Positions 36,065 through 43,690 of a DNA stretch of 46,634 nucleotides are shown here, piece after piece (position 1 is the first letter of the stretch; every line of letters starts with the position of its first letter). A program made the position numbers and the translations under genes. Below the pieces are notes generated by a model. The model was not told the origin of the DNA. It was given only the letters and a program-made list of their open reading frames with translations, and ran no database searches. The stretch comes from Phycisphaerae bacterium. GTDB taxonomy: Bacteria; Planctomycetota; Phycisphaerae; SM23-33. Location: NCBI GenBank assembly GCA_016782885.1, contig JADHXQ010000028.1, positions 1-46,634 on the forward strand, read 5' to 3'.

Positions 36065-36634
36065 ATGAAGCTGAGGAGCAGGTGCATAAGTATGGTCAGG
36101 AAACTGGAGCAATTACGCGCGTCGTATTTTACGGCGGTTTGCGGGGTTATCGCGGGGTCTGCTTTGTTGTGCGGTTGTGATTCTCGTGCGGGCCTCGATG
36201 GGGATTACGATCCTCCGGCCGCCCGCAACGCGGGTGGTGACAAGGTTGATCGGGGCAGGAACGCCGAACCCATTGTCATCAATGCCGGTAACGCCAGAAC
36301 GTATTACAACAGGTCCGTCGCACACCTCAAGGGCAGGCGATATACCGACGCAATCGCCGCCTGCGGGAAAGCCATCGCCTTCGAACCGAACCACGCCAGG
36401 GCGCACCTCAACACGGGCATCGCCCACGCGAGGCTCAAGCAGCACGCCCTTGCCTGCTCTACTTTCCCACGGTCTTATGCAGTTTGTAGATGGTTATCTT
36501 TTGGGATTTGTAGGATGGGGCGTACAGCAGGTTGCGCTGGTGGTCGATTATTATGTCGGCGGGGGTGTCCACTTCGACCAGAAGCTTTAGCGTCTTTCGG
36601 TCGGGGGCAACTGTGTAGAGGCGGTTGGCTTTGA
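36065..36634 (+). pseudogene. Truncated TPR lipoprotein, paralog of the upstream gene
   Basis: It begins like the intact paralog (KLEQLRASYF... ALLCGCDSRAG, with a lipobox ending LLCGC). A spacer with PPAARNAGGDKVDRG and about two TPR motifs follow (YYNRSVAHLKGRRYTDAIAA, AHLNTGIAHARLKQH). The TPR homology stops near 36450, exactly where the convergent propeller lipoprotein gene ends (stop at 36459-36461). The frame then runs on to 36634 through the antisense of that gene and reads as random sequence. The 3' part was probably lost in a rearrangement. ATG at 36065 has AGGGAAA upstream; 36092 is an alternative that matches the paralog's start. The region is expressed from a good promoter, so a short protein may still be made. 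Confidence 0.6.
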
Positions 36635-37355
36635 AGTCGGATACTACGAATGTCCCGTCGCTCAGCACGTCGATGCCGTCCAGGTTTACGAACTTCTCGG
36701 CCAGGCCGAAGGCTATGGGGTCAGTCTTTCCTGCCGGGTCGATCTGGTAGATTTCGTGTGTCGCCCACGTCACGCAATAAAGCTGTTTGTCATCGCCGGC
36801 CAGCCCGTTGATCGACGCGACGCCCTTGATCCGCGAGACCTTGCCGTCGCGGGCGAACTTGAAGATGATCTTCTCCGGGCCGCCGTATCCGACGTAGAGA
36901 TGCCCGCCCCACGCCAGCGGATCGCAGAATATCTCGGTCGTGTTGAGCTTGACCTCTTCGACGCCGCGGCTGCGGTCCAGCGGTATGCGGACGAGGCGCT
37001 TGTTGTCGCAGATGTAGAGGAAACCGTTGAAGATCGCCAGGCCCTTGGGGTCGTTCAGGATGGCGCCCCCTTTGCTGCGGACCCAGTACTTATCGAGCAT
37101 CTTGCCCTCGGGCGTCATGCGGGAGATAAAACCGTCGCCGTCGTCCTCCCACGACTTGCTCGGGTCGCCTTCGCAATTCGATACGTACACGCACCCGCCG
37201 GCGCGGTCAAGCGCCAGTGATTCGGGAATCCGGATTCCCTCGACGACCGCGATCTTCTCGGCCCGCCATCCCGATGTCCCGCACCCGCCGACCAGGACGG
37301 CGGCGGCCAGCATCGAACACCATATTCCCATTCGCACTTTCTTGTGGGCGATCAT
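36459..37355 (-). CDS. NHL/SMP-30-like beta-propeller lipoprotein
   Basis: The 298-residue protein has a lipoprotein signal (AAAVLVGGCG, with Cys25 as the likely lipidated residue). NHL-type repeats follow, such as GIRIPESLALDRAGGCVYVSN, NDPKGLAIFNGFLYICDN, VASINGLAGDDKQLYCV, NLDGIDVLSDGTFVVSDF, and PADIIIDHQRNLLYAPSY. They suggest a six-bladed propeller of the NHL/SMP-30 type. No enzyme signature was recognised. The ATG at 37355 overlaps the stop of the dihaem protein gene (ATGA), so the two are translated together from one mRNA. A much longer frame extending upstream on the same strand is a shadow of the dihaem gene. Its 3' end abuts the truncated TPR gene. Confidence 0.75.
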   Translation of the reverse strand: MIAHKKVRMGIWCSMLAAAVLVGGCGTSGWRAEKIAVVEGIRIPESLALDRAGGCVYVSNCEGDPSKSWEDDGDGFISRMTPEGKMLDKYWVRSKGGAILNDPKGLAIFNGFLYICDNKRLVRIPLDRSRGVEEVKLNTTEIFCDPLAWGGHLYVGYGGPEKIIFKFARDGKVSRIKGVASINGLAGDDKQLYCVTWATHEIYQIDPAGKTDPIAFGLAEKFVNLDGIDVLSDGTFVVSDFKANRLYTVAPDRKTLKLLVEVDTPADIIIDHQRNLLYAPSYKSQKITIYKLHKTVGK

Positions 37356-40030
37356 TTTCCTGTTCCCTTGGCAGTCGTCGCTTCGCGAATCCAGCATGCT
37401 TTGCAGAGGCATCCGTTCTTTGATCCCCGCCCGCACGTTCCGGCGATGTCTTTGTATTTGTTGAATACGATTGTGGCGTATACCAGGTTCTTCATGGTCT
37501 TGTATTCGGGAGCGTCGGTGGACTTCCACGCTGGATTGAGTTGCCCCCATCCGCCGGCCGATTTCGCCAGGGGCGCCATGAGTATCCGGCTGGCGTCCGG
37601 TTCGGCGATGTTTACCAGGGCTGCGATTGGCTGGGCGGAGAGTTTTTCGCCGAACGTTTTCTTGATGTGCTCCCGCAGCGCCTTTTCGCCTGCGGGGTCG
37701 ATGGTCCGGTTCTCCGGGCGGTTGAAGGAATACATGCCCGCAAACGGTGCGTTGAGGTCGAGCCAGTCGATGATCCTCCGCAGCGAGGGCGGGTCGAGTT
37801 GGACCTTGGGCTTGCCCTTCTTGTCCGGGTGTCCGGCCAGCAGCATTCCCGCGAGCTTGCCCGCGTGGGCGAAGTAGTCTTTGGGTTTGCTGGTTAGGTT
37901 CTCGTTGTACGCCTGGGCGATGGCGACTGCGCCCGGGCGGGCGAGCAGGTTGTGGTACCCGTGCGTTGCGGGCACGGTAATCTTGCCCGGCCAGTCGGTC
38001 GAGATGCCCGTCTGCTTGTACGTCTTGGTCAGTGGCGTGGCGATCAGCGGCATGGGGTTTTTCGCGTCCAGACCGTGGCAGCGGATGCAGAAGCGATCGA
38101 GCACAGGTTGGATCGTGCGACTGTAACTCATGCCCTTTTCGTACGTCCGCCACGGCGGGGGGGTGATGTCGTGGATTCTGGCCTTTCCGCGCAGGGTTGG
38201 CGGCGGGGCGGTGGTCTTCGGTTCGTGGCAGCCGACGCAACTGGCGGTCTCGCCGGGGTGTAGGTAGACGAATGATCGCATGGTCATGACGGCCATCGCG
38301 TTCTTGTCGATGAGCTGGAACTGCATGGGCACGCCGGCCGGCGCGCGGAACGCGACCGACCCGTTTGCGTCGACCGGGACCGTTCCGAGGATCCGTTTGG
38401 GCAGTTCGAACAGCACGCGCCCTCGCGGTATCGCCCGCTCTGCGGGTTGGTCGAGCAGTTGGATGATCCGCATTGCTTTGACCGAGCCGCGTTTTATCAC
38501 GCCGCGTGAGTCGAAGCGGTTCTGATAGACGTCCTGGATGAAGAACGTTCCATCCTTTACGCTCGGGTCGGGCGAGACCAGGGACGCTCGCACGGGCGGT
38601 TTTTTGCGCGGGCGGATCGGGATCGGCGCCCAGCAGGAATTTTTATTATTATTATCAGGGTCGCTGAAGATCAGCTCGCGCCCGCCGAGCGTGTCGATCA
38701 GGTATATCGCGAACTTCCTGGTCTTTTTCTCCATGGCGGCGAGGAGGAAAAGGTCTTCGGTCAGTGGAAATGGCATGGCGTAGGGGCCGGGGGCTTTCTT
38801 CGGCTCGTGCGGCGGCGAGGCGATGAGCGTCTTATCGTTCAGGCTGTAGGGCAGGCCGTACGGGTAGATACCGTTTTCGTCGGGCTTGAGCGGTTTGCCC
38901 GTGTAGCTGTGGGCGCGCCGCTCGGGGAAGGCGATCTCGGGCGTCACTCGCGTCAGCGGTTTGAGCCCGTCGGCGCCCTTGGCCGGATCGATCACGATGA
39001 CGGTTCCGCAGAAGTAGCGGTGGTGCGCGACGGCCGATGCCACCACCTTCCGCGAGCCGGGAATCGCGCGAGCCTCGACAATCACGTTCGGGTCGATGGT
39101 GTTGTTCCCGAAGAAGTGTTCGACGCCGGTCCCGTCGGGGCTGGTTGTCCACAGTCCGTGGACGGTGGTGATATTGCGATTGATATACTCCCAGCGCGTG
39201 TAGACCAACCTTCCGTCGGACCTCAGGGCGGGATCGTACTCGTTGAGTTCGCCGAACGACAGCGCCCGAATCTTCGACCCGTCTCCGGCGCAGCGGTGCA
39301 ATACGAACGCCGGATTGTACCTCGTGTAATTGGCGCAGCGGACCGACGCCATCGTCCTGGTCGAGGTGAACGCGATCCCGCCGTCGGGTAGATAGCACGG
39401 GTCGAAATCTTCGATGATCTGGGTCTTGCGACCGAGTCGCCCCTTCATGGGGTCGCGCGAGTCGCCGGTCAACTGGCGCAGGCCGGTCGAGTCCAGGGCG
39501 ATCTCGTAGAGGTGAAACGCTCTCTTGAGGGCGTTGCCCTGGCGATGATCGCAGAATGCGAAAACGGCTTTCTTCGCGTCGAACGACAGGTCCGGGTGGG
39601 TGATCGTCCCGGGCGGCAGATGATCTTTTGTGATGAACGTTTGCTTCGGGTCGGTCTTCCAGTTTTTCAGTATCACCAGCCCTTCGCCGGGTTTCGAGAA
39701 GCGCCCGAGGTAGTGATCGACCATGTGGTCCCGTCTGCCCGAGATCGGGCGTTTGTTGATCAGCAGCGAATCGAACGCCAGGGCGGGGTGCGAAAGTATG
39801 ATCTCGCGCCGCAGCTTGAGGATCTCGCTCGTCAGCGCCGCGTCGCCGAGCGCCTTGAGCCTGGCGGCGAGTTTTGGGCGTTTGGCGGATGTCTCCACGT
39901 ACTTCAACGTTCTGACTGCGAAGTCATACGCGTTCTTTGCGGTCTGGTCGGCGGCGAGGGAGGTTCCCGCCAACCACATCATAAACGCAGTCGCAATCCA
40001 CAAGTGTCCGCGACGTTTCGTAGTTCTCAT
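37352..40030 (-). CDS. Secreted dihaem protein resembling hydrazine synthase alpha subunit (copy 2)
   Basis: The 892-residue paralog of the protein at 21216-24140 lacks its N-terminal concanavalin-like domain. After a signal peptide (ends TSLAAD) comes a helical segment, then PD40-like repeats (HPDLSFDAKKAVFAF, FDPCYLPDGGIAFTSTR, YDPALRSDGRLVYTRWEY). The HZS-alpha-like part follows (DGTFFIQDVYQNRF, GTVPVDANGSVAFRAP, GETASCVGCHEP). Haem motifs are CVGCH (598-602) and CIRCH (648-652). The C-terminus carries an extra cluster, Cys866, Cys874, Cys876 and Cys879, next to WIRE. The ATG at 40030 has no ribosome site, and the promoter -10 ends six bases before it, so the mRNA may be leaderless. It overlaps the propeller lipoprotein gene by four bases. 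Confidence 0.75.
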   Translation of the reverse strand: MRTTKRRGHLWIATAFMMWLAGTSLAADQTAKNAYDFAVRTLKYVETSAKRPKLAARLKALGDAALTSEILKLRREIILSHPALAFDSLLINKRPISGRRDHMVDHYLGRFSKPGEGLVILKNWKTDPKQTFITKDHLPPGTITHPDLSFDAKKAVFAFCDHRQGNALKRAFHLYEIALDSTGLRQLTGDSRDPMKGRLGRKTQIIEDFDPCYLPDGGIAFTSTRTMASVRCANYTRYNPAFVLHRCAGDGSKIRALSFGELNEYDPALRSDGRLVYTRWEYINRNITTVHGLWTTSPDGTGVEHFFGNNTIDPNVIVEARAIPGSRKVVASAVAHHRYFCGTVIVIDPAKGADGLKPLTRVTPEIAFPERRAHSYTGKPLKPDENGIYPYGLPYSLNDKTLIASPPHEPKKAPGPYAMPFPLTEDLFLLAAMEKKTRKFAIYLIDTLGGRELIFSDPDNNNKNSCWAPIPIRPRKKPPVRASLVSPDPSVKDGTFFIQDVYQNRFDSRGVIKRGSVKAMRIIQLLDQPAERAIPRGRVLFELPKRILGTVPVDANGSVAFRAPAGVPMQFQLIDKNAMAVMTMRSFVYLHPGETASCVGCHEPKTTAPPPTLRGKARIHDITPPPWRTYEKGMSYSRTIQPVLDRFCIRCHGLDAKNPMPLIATPLTKTYKQTGISTDWPGKITVPATHGYHNLLARPGAVAIAQAYNENLTSKPKDYFAHAGKLAGMLLAGHPDKKGKPKVQLDPPSLRRIIDWLDLNAPFAGMYSFNRPENRTIDPAGEKALREHIKKTFGEKLSAQPIAALVNIAEPDASRILMAPLAKSAGGWGQLNPAWKSTDAPEYKTMKNLVYATIVFNKYKDIAGTCGRGSKNGCLCKACWIREATTAKGTGK

Positions 40031-40036
40031 ATACCC

Positions 40037-40065
40037 ATGATAGAAGCCCGACACATCTGCTGCAA
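40037..40065 (-). promoter_or_regulatory. Putative sigma70 promoter for the dihaem operon, leaderless
   Basis: On the minus strand TTGCAG, 17 bases, TATCAT. The -10 ends at 40037 and the ATG starts at 40030, so transcription would begin at or next to the start codon. Confidence 0.5.
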
Positions 40066-40083
40066 TACGGATCGCATGTTGAC

Positions 40084-40109
40084 AGCCCACAGATTGCTAT
40101 CTGTGGGCT
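40084..40109. promoter_or_regulatory. Perfect 11-base-arm inverted repeat between divergent promoters
   Basis: AGCCCACAGAT, four bases, ATCTGTGGGCT. It sits between the minus-strand promoter (to 40065) and the plus-strand one (from 40132). The position suits an operator acting on both genes. No T run follows on either strand, so a terminator is less likely. Confidence 0.5.
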
Positions 40110-40131
40110 TGGTGAAGTTCGCGATCGCCCG

Positions 40132-40160
40132 TTCAGAATTCCAGCATGACATGCTACAAT
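40132..40160 (+). promoter_or_regulatory. Putative sigma70 promoter for the glycosidase-like gene
   Basis: TTCAGA, 17 bases, TACAAT, 24 bases before the ATG at 40185. Confidence 0.4.
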
Positions 40161-40184
40161 GTCGCATTCTACAAGGAAAACGGA

Positions 40185-42458
40185 ATGAAGAAAAATGCGT
40201 TAGGAATGCTTTGCCTCGTGATCCTGCCCGCCTTTGCGGGCGCCGAGCTTCCCCCCTATACCGATTACTGCGAGATGCTCAGCCAGGAGATACAGGGTCG
40301 CAAACACGCCTTCCTGGCGGGGAACCTGGTCTACTACGTCGGCGGTAGATATAACTGCTGGAAGCATCGCGGTGATGAGACTATCGGCCTGACCCAACCG
40401 TTCCACCACGACCTTCGCGGGCGCGGTTTTGGTCTGGCTCAGCACAAGGGCAGCGGTTACGGGCACGATTTTCGCGGATGGGAATTCTACAACCAGGCCA
40501 AAGTCGCCTTCGGAACGGTCATCGTCGGCGGGAAGCAGTATCCGTATCCCGTACCGGCATCGATGCAGTGGCGCCCCGACAAGGTCATCTGCAAGTACAA
40601 GGTCGGCGGGGTGAATATCCGCGAGGAAAAGTTCATCGCCGCCAACGACACGGCCTGCTCGATCATCACATCGGATACGCCGATAAAGCTCCGTTTTGAC
40701 GGGCATAGCCTCGTGATCCCGAAACTGAGCATCGATCGCACCTCCAGAATCCGCTTCGATTCGACGAACAATACCGTCCACATAACCGAGGGCGGGACCG
40801 TTACCACTCACCCCGCGGGCGACAGGAGCGACACGCGCAAGGGCAAACTGATCTATGACGGTATGAGCACCGTGCTGTCTTCGTCAGCGAAGCTCTCTTC
40901 GTATACCGCCAGCCGGGACAGCGAGGGGCGCCAGGCGTATTCGTTTGAAGTCCCGTGCGACAAGAAGGGCGTGGCGATAACCTGGGCGATGGACGACAAG
41001 TACGCCGCCGCCGTGAAGGCCGCCAAGTCCGTGCTGGCCGATTATACCGGGGCGCTGTCGGCAAAGACCAAAGCGACCAACGACCTGCTGAACTGCCAGA
41101 TCCCGTATTTTCGCTGCTCGGATAAAGCGATTGTCGACGTGTACTATTTTCTCTGGGCGATTTACCTGATGTACTACATTGACGTCCAGAAGGGTTGGGA
41201 GATGTATCCGCACACCCAGACCGCGGTCAATAATTTCCTCGGTATGCACCGCTACGACGCTAATTTCCAGATCAAGGTCGGCGGTTGGACGGCTGACAAG
41301 AAGCGGTACGCCTACGGAAACGTGCTCCACTGGAAACCGCTCCTCCCGTATGCCCGCGGGGCGGGTCTGCTGCCAGACAACAAAGGCATCGCCTGGTTCT
41401 CGCCGGTGTGGGGCACGACCACCGAGCACGTGATCGGGGCGTGGGAAATATACCAGCACACCGGCGACGTGAAGTTCCTCCACGACTGTTACGACGACTA
41501 CTTCAAGATACTCTTCAAGGACGGGCTGGCCGGTCATTGGGGATGCAATTACGATGCGGCTCGTTATCTGCGCCAGATGGCGATTCTCACCGGCGACAAA
41601 GACGATCCGGACCGCTGGCCTAAATTAGTCGGTATGGACCGCCGCGCCGCGTCGCTCAAGATGGCCTGGGAATCCCGCCATCCGAAGTTCTTCGGCGGTA
41701 GTGGTAAGAAACTCGACTGGAGCGGTTTCGCCTATATGCGCAACAGCGGTTTCCCCGAAGACTGGGCATACGAGATGACAAGAGCCTGGGCGGTCGATTC
41801 GAAGAAGGGCTTCTTCTGGAAGATACCCCTTTCCACCACGGCGATAAGAGACTTCGACAAGGTCAGCGCGAATTTCACCTCCACGCCCGACACCAACTAC
41901 TACGCCATTATCGGAATGTACAAATGCCGCGTCGGACGCAACGCCAACCTCTGCGCCCTGGCCCACCTGAAGAGCTACAACACCAGGTGGGGCATCCCGA
42001 TCGCGCCGGAAGCATGGTCTAAAAAACCGCTGCCGTGGGGCGACCAGTATTCCAATTTCAACGCCGGCAAGATACTCCTGATCCTCGAAGGAATCGCCGG
42101 TCTGGGCTACTCGATACCCAACAGCACGCTCACCGTCTGCGACTCCATGCCCGAGCAGTGGGGCTCGATGGAACTGCGCATCCCGATGACGGTCAAGGGC
42201 AAGACGCACTGGCCGATAGTGCGTTACAAACGCGAGAAAACCGGCGGTGTCGTTCGCAAAACGATTTCAGTGACGGGCAATCCGCTGGCGAATCTGAAGA
42301 TACAGCCTTGGTTGGAGGCCGGCTCGGTCGTAAACGCTCCCGAAGGCTACACCACCAAAAACCAAGGCCGCAATCACATCGGCTACAATTTCAAAGGCGC
42401 CCCGAAGACGTCAGTGACAATAAAAATCAAGCCCGGCAATCCGGGCTTGAATAACTAA
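40185..42458 (+). CDS. Exported glycosidase-like protein, probably (alpha/alpha)6 barrel
   Basis: The 757-residue protein has a signal peptide (ends AFAGAEL). The N-terminal 280 residues are beta-rich (WEFYNQAKVAFGTVIVGGK, KVICKYKVGGVNIREEKF). The middle is helical with many Trp and Tyr (DVYYFLWAIYLMYYIDVQ, WEIYQHTGDVKFLHDCYDDY), and a beta C-terminal domain follows. This three-part order is seen in six-hairpin glycosidases such as GH63, GH65, GH78 and GH95 relatives. GHWGCNYDAARYL and FTSTPDTNYYAIIG may line the active site, but catalytic acids were not assigned. AAGGA lies seven bases before the ATG. A minus-strand terminator hairpin lies inside the last codons. It is divergent from the dihaem operon. 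The exact family is not recognised. Confidence 0.55.
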   Translation: MKKNALGMLCLVILPAFAGAELPPYTDYCEMLSQEIQGRKHAFLAGNLVYYVGGRYNCWKHRGDETIGLTQPFHHDLRGRGFGLAQHKGSGYGHDFRGWEFYNQAKVAFGTVIVGGKQYPYPVPASMQWRPDKVICKYKVGGVNIREEKFIAANDTACSIITSDTPIKLRFDGHSLVIPKLSIDRTSRIRFDSTNNTVHITEGGTVTTHPAGDRSDTRKGKLIYDGMSTVLSSSAKLSSYTASRDSEGRQAYSFEVPCDKKGVAITWAMDDKYAAAVKAAKSVLADYTGALSAKTKATNDLLNCQIPYFRCSDKAIVDVYYFLWAIYLMYYIDVQKGWEMYPHTQTAVNNFLGMHRYDANFQIKVGGWTADKKRYAYGNVLHWKPLLPYARGAGLLPDNKGIAWFSPVWGTTTEHVIGAWEIYQHTGDVKFLHDCYDDYFKILFKDGLAGHWGCNYDAARYLRQMAILTGDKDDPDRWPKLVGMDRRAASLKMAWESRHPKFFGGSGKKLDWSGFAYMRNSGFPEDWAYEMTRAWAVDSKKGFFWKIPLSTTAIRDFDKVSANFTSTPDTNYYAIIGMYKCRVGRNANLCALAHLKSYNTRWGIPIAPEAWSKKPLPWGDQYSNFNAGKILLILEGIAGLGYSIPNSTLTVCDSMPEQWGSMELRIPMTVKGKTHWPIVRYKREKTGGVVRKTISVTGNPLANLKIQPWLEAGSVVNAPEGYTTKNQGRNHIGYNFKGAPKTSVTIKIKPGNPGLNN
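42419..42449 (-). terminator. Intrinsic terminator for the minus-strand gene, inside the convergent gene's end
   Basis: On the minus strand CAAGCCCGG, four bases, CCGGGCTTG, then ATTTTTATT. The stem has nine base pairs. It lies in the last codons of the plus-strand gene, about 50 bases past the minus-strand stop. Confidence 0.65.
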
Positions 42459-42498
42459 TCGCTATCTGCCTCTCGCCTCTTTCGGCGGGGCGCAAGGG

Positions 42499-43365
42499 TT
42501 ATTTGGTGCGTTTTGCCGTTACGTCCGCGGCGGCGGTTATCTCATCGAGCCACAGGACGCCCTTCTGCTTGCGATACGAAATATCCACCGGCTGGCCGAT
42601 TTTAAGCGTCTTGAGCGTCTCAGCCAACGCCGCCGCGTTGGTTTTGCTGCCGGTTCCGGTGGTTGTCCCAACGATCAGCACGAGGGACTGATTCGAGGTA
42701 GTCTTCACGAATGCCGCATCGTGTATCACGCCGCGAACACTTCGCTTGCCCACCCGCACCAGGCGCCCGGTGTCTGACATTTGATACGGGCGGATGCTCT
42801 CCAGGACGAACCGGTAGTTGACGGTCTTGTACCCCAGCGCCACGATGTCGCCCGGTGAGAACGCGGCGACCTGTTCAGACAGCGAGCCGGGCTGTTTCGA
42901 TTCGGAATCGGAAGTCTCCGTAGACCGGCTGTAGGGCTCCGGTTTGGTTTTGGTGTCGGCCGGTTCGGGCGAAAGGCTGAATGTCCACATGTTCGAACCC
43001 TTCCGCGCCAGAACGGTGACGCCCATTCCGGCGGAGGTTCTAACCTTGCGGGACGCGACGAATACAAACGCGTCGGATGCGGTCTGATCGGCCCCGGTCG
43101 ACCCGCGTTTTGAATTTGATGATCCTCCCGACCGGGTAACCGAGGTCATCCAGGTCTGTCTGCCAAGGGTCGAATAGTTGATCTTGACGGGGTCGCCGAG
43201 CTTCAGGGTGTTGGCCATCCTGGCGACGGAGGCGACCGGTGTAGCTGTCTTGCTCGTGGAGGAAGTGTTGGGAACGTTCAGCGAGATCTTGCGGTACTTG
43301 CCCTTGGGAACGATCTGTATGGCTACCGTCTGCTGCGTGCCGTAGCTGCCCGTATCCCATCCCAC
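42499..43365 (-). CDS. Protein of unknown function, C-terminal part of a gene split by in-frame TGA
   Basis: The 288-residue product starts at a GTG with GAAGGGA five bases upstream. It has two similar halves, each with short beta strands and a phrase like LKLGDPVKINYS...RQTWMTSV and LKIGQPVDISYRKQKGVLWLDEI, joined by a Ser/Thr/Lys/Pro-rich linker (SLSPEPADTKTKPEPYSRSTETSD avoided by domains). No known domain was recognised. In the same frame, upstream of a single TGA at 43435-43437, lies a 37-residue signal/anchor peptide (43435-43548). Together they would make a normal exported or anchored protein. So either the gene is broken, or the GTG is a true second start that makes a cytoplasmic product. 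A terminator follows at 42419-42449. Confidence 0.55.
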   Translation of the reverse strand: MGWDTGSYGTQQTVAIQIVPKGKYRKISLNVPNTSSTSKTATPVASVARMANTLKLGDPVKINYSTLGRQTWMTSVTRSGGSSNSKRGSTGADQTASDAFVFVASRKVRTSAGMGVTVLARKGSNMWTFSLSPEPADTKTKPEPYSRSTETSDSESKQPGSLSEQVAAFSPGDIVALGYKTVNYRFVLESIRPYQMSDTGRLVRVGKRSVRGVIHDAAFVKTTSNQSLVLIVGTTTGTGSKTNAAALAETLKTLKIGQPVDISYRKQKGVLWLDEITAAADVTAKRTK

Positions 43366-43434
43366 AAACGTCCCTTCGCATGAGCCTTTAACTGGTTTCG
43401 GCGCCGCCTTGGGCCGACTTCCGCCGCTGCGGCT

Positions 43435-43548
43435 TCACGCACCGTCCAGTTTGTCAATGTCCATAAAAATCGGGGCTGCGACCGCAACCAGGCACAGCAC
43501 GGTCAGCAGGCCTAACCGAGAGAATCTAATGTGGCTGTCATTACTCAT
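43435..43548 (-). CDS. Short membrane peptide, severed N-terminus of the downstream gene
   Basis: The 37-residue peptide reads as an N-terminal signal anchor: MSNDSHIRFSRLG, then a hydrophobic LLTVLCLVAVAAPIFM, then a short polar end before TGA. AGGAG sits eight bases before the ATG at 43548, which is a good start. The frame continues without another stop for 23 codons to the GTG of the downstream product and on through it, so the TGA is the only interruption. Confidence 0.5.
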   Translation of the reverse strand: MSNDSHIRFSRLGLLTVLCLVAVAAPIFMDIDKLDGA

Positions 43549-43690
43549 AAAACGCATCTCCTCTTCTCGCAGGCACACCACTACCACCAGAGCCCCTGCA
43601 TCAACAGTTATTCTATCGGCATCTACCGCCTGAGTCCATATATTATCGATTTTTCCTCATCCGCGGGCGGTTTGCCAATCGCTTTCATGC

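Noticed and set aside
37356..38240. N-terminal extension of the propeller lipoprotein by about 295 codons
   Set aside because: It is the shifted frame of the dihaem gene. The ATG at 37355 gives a proper lipoprotein signal and an ATGA overlap.
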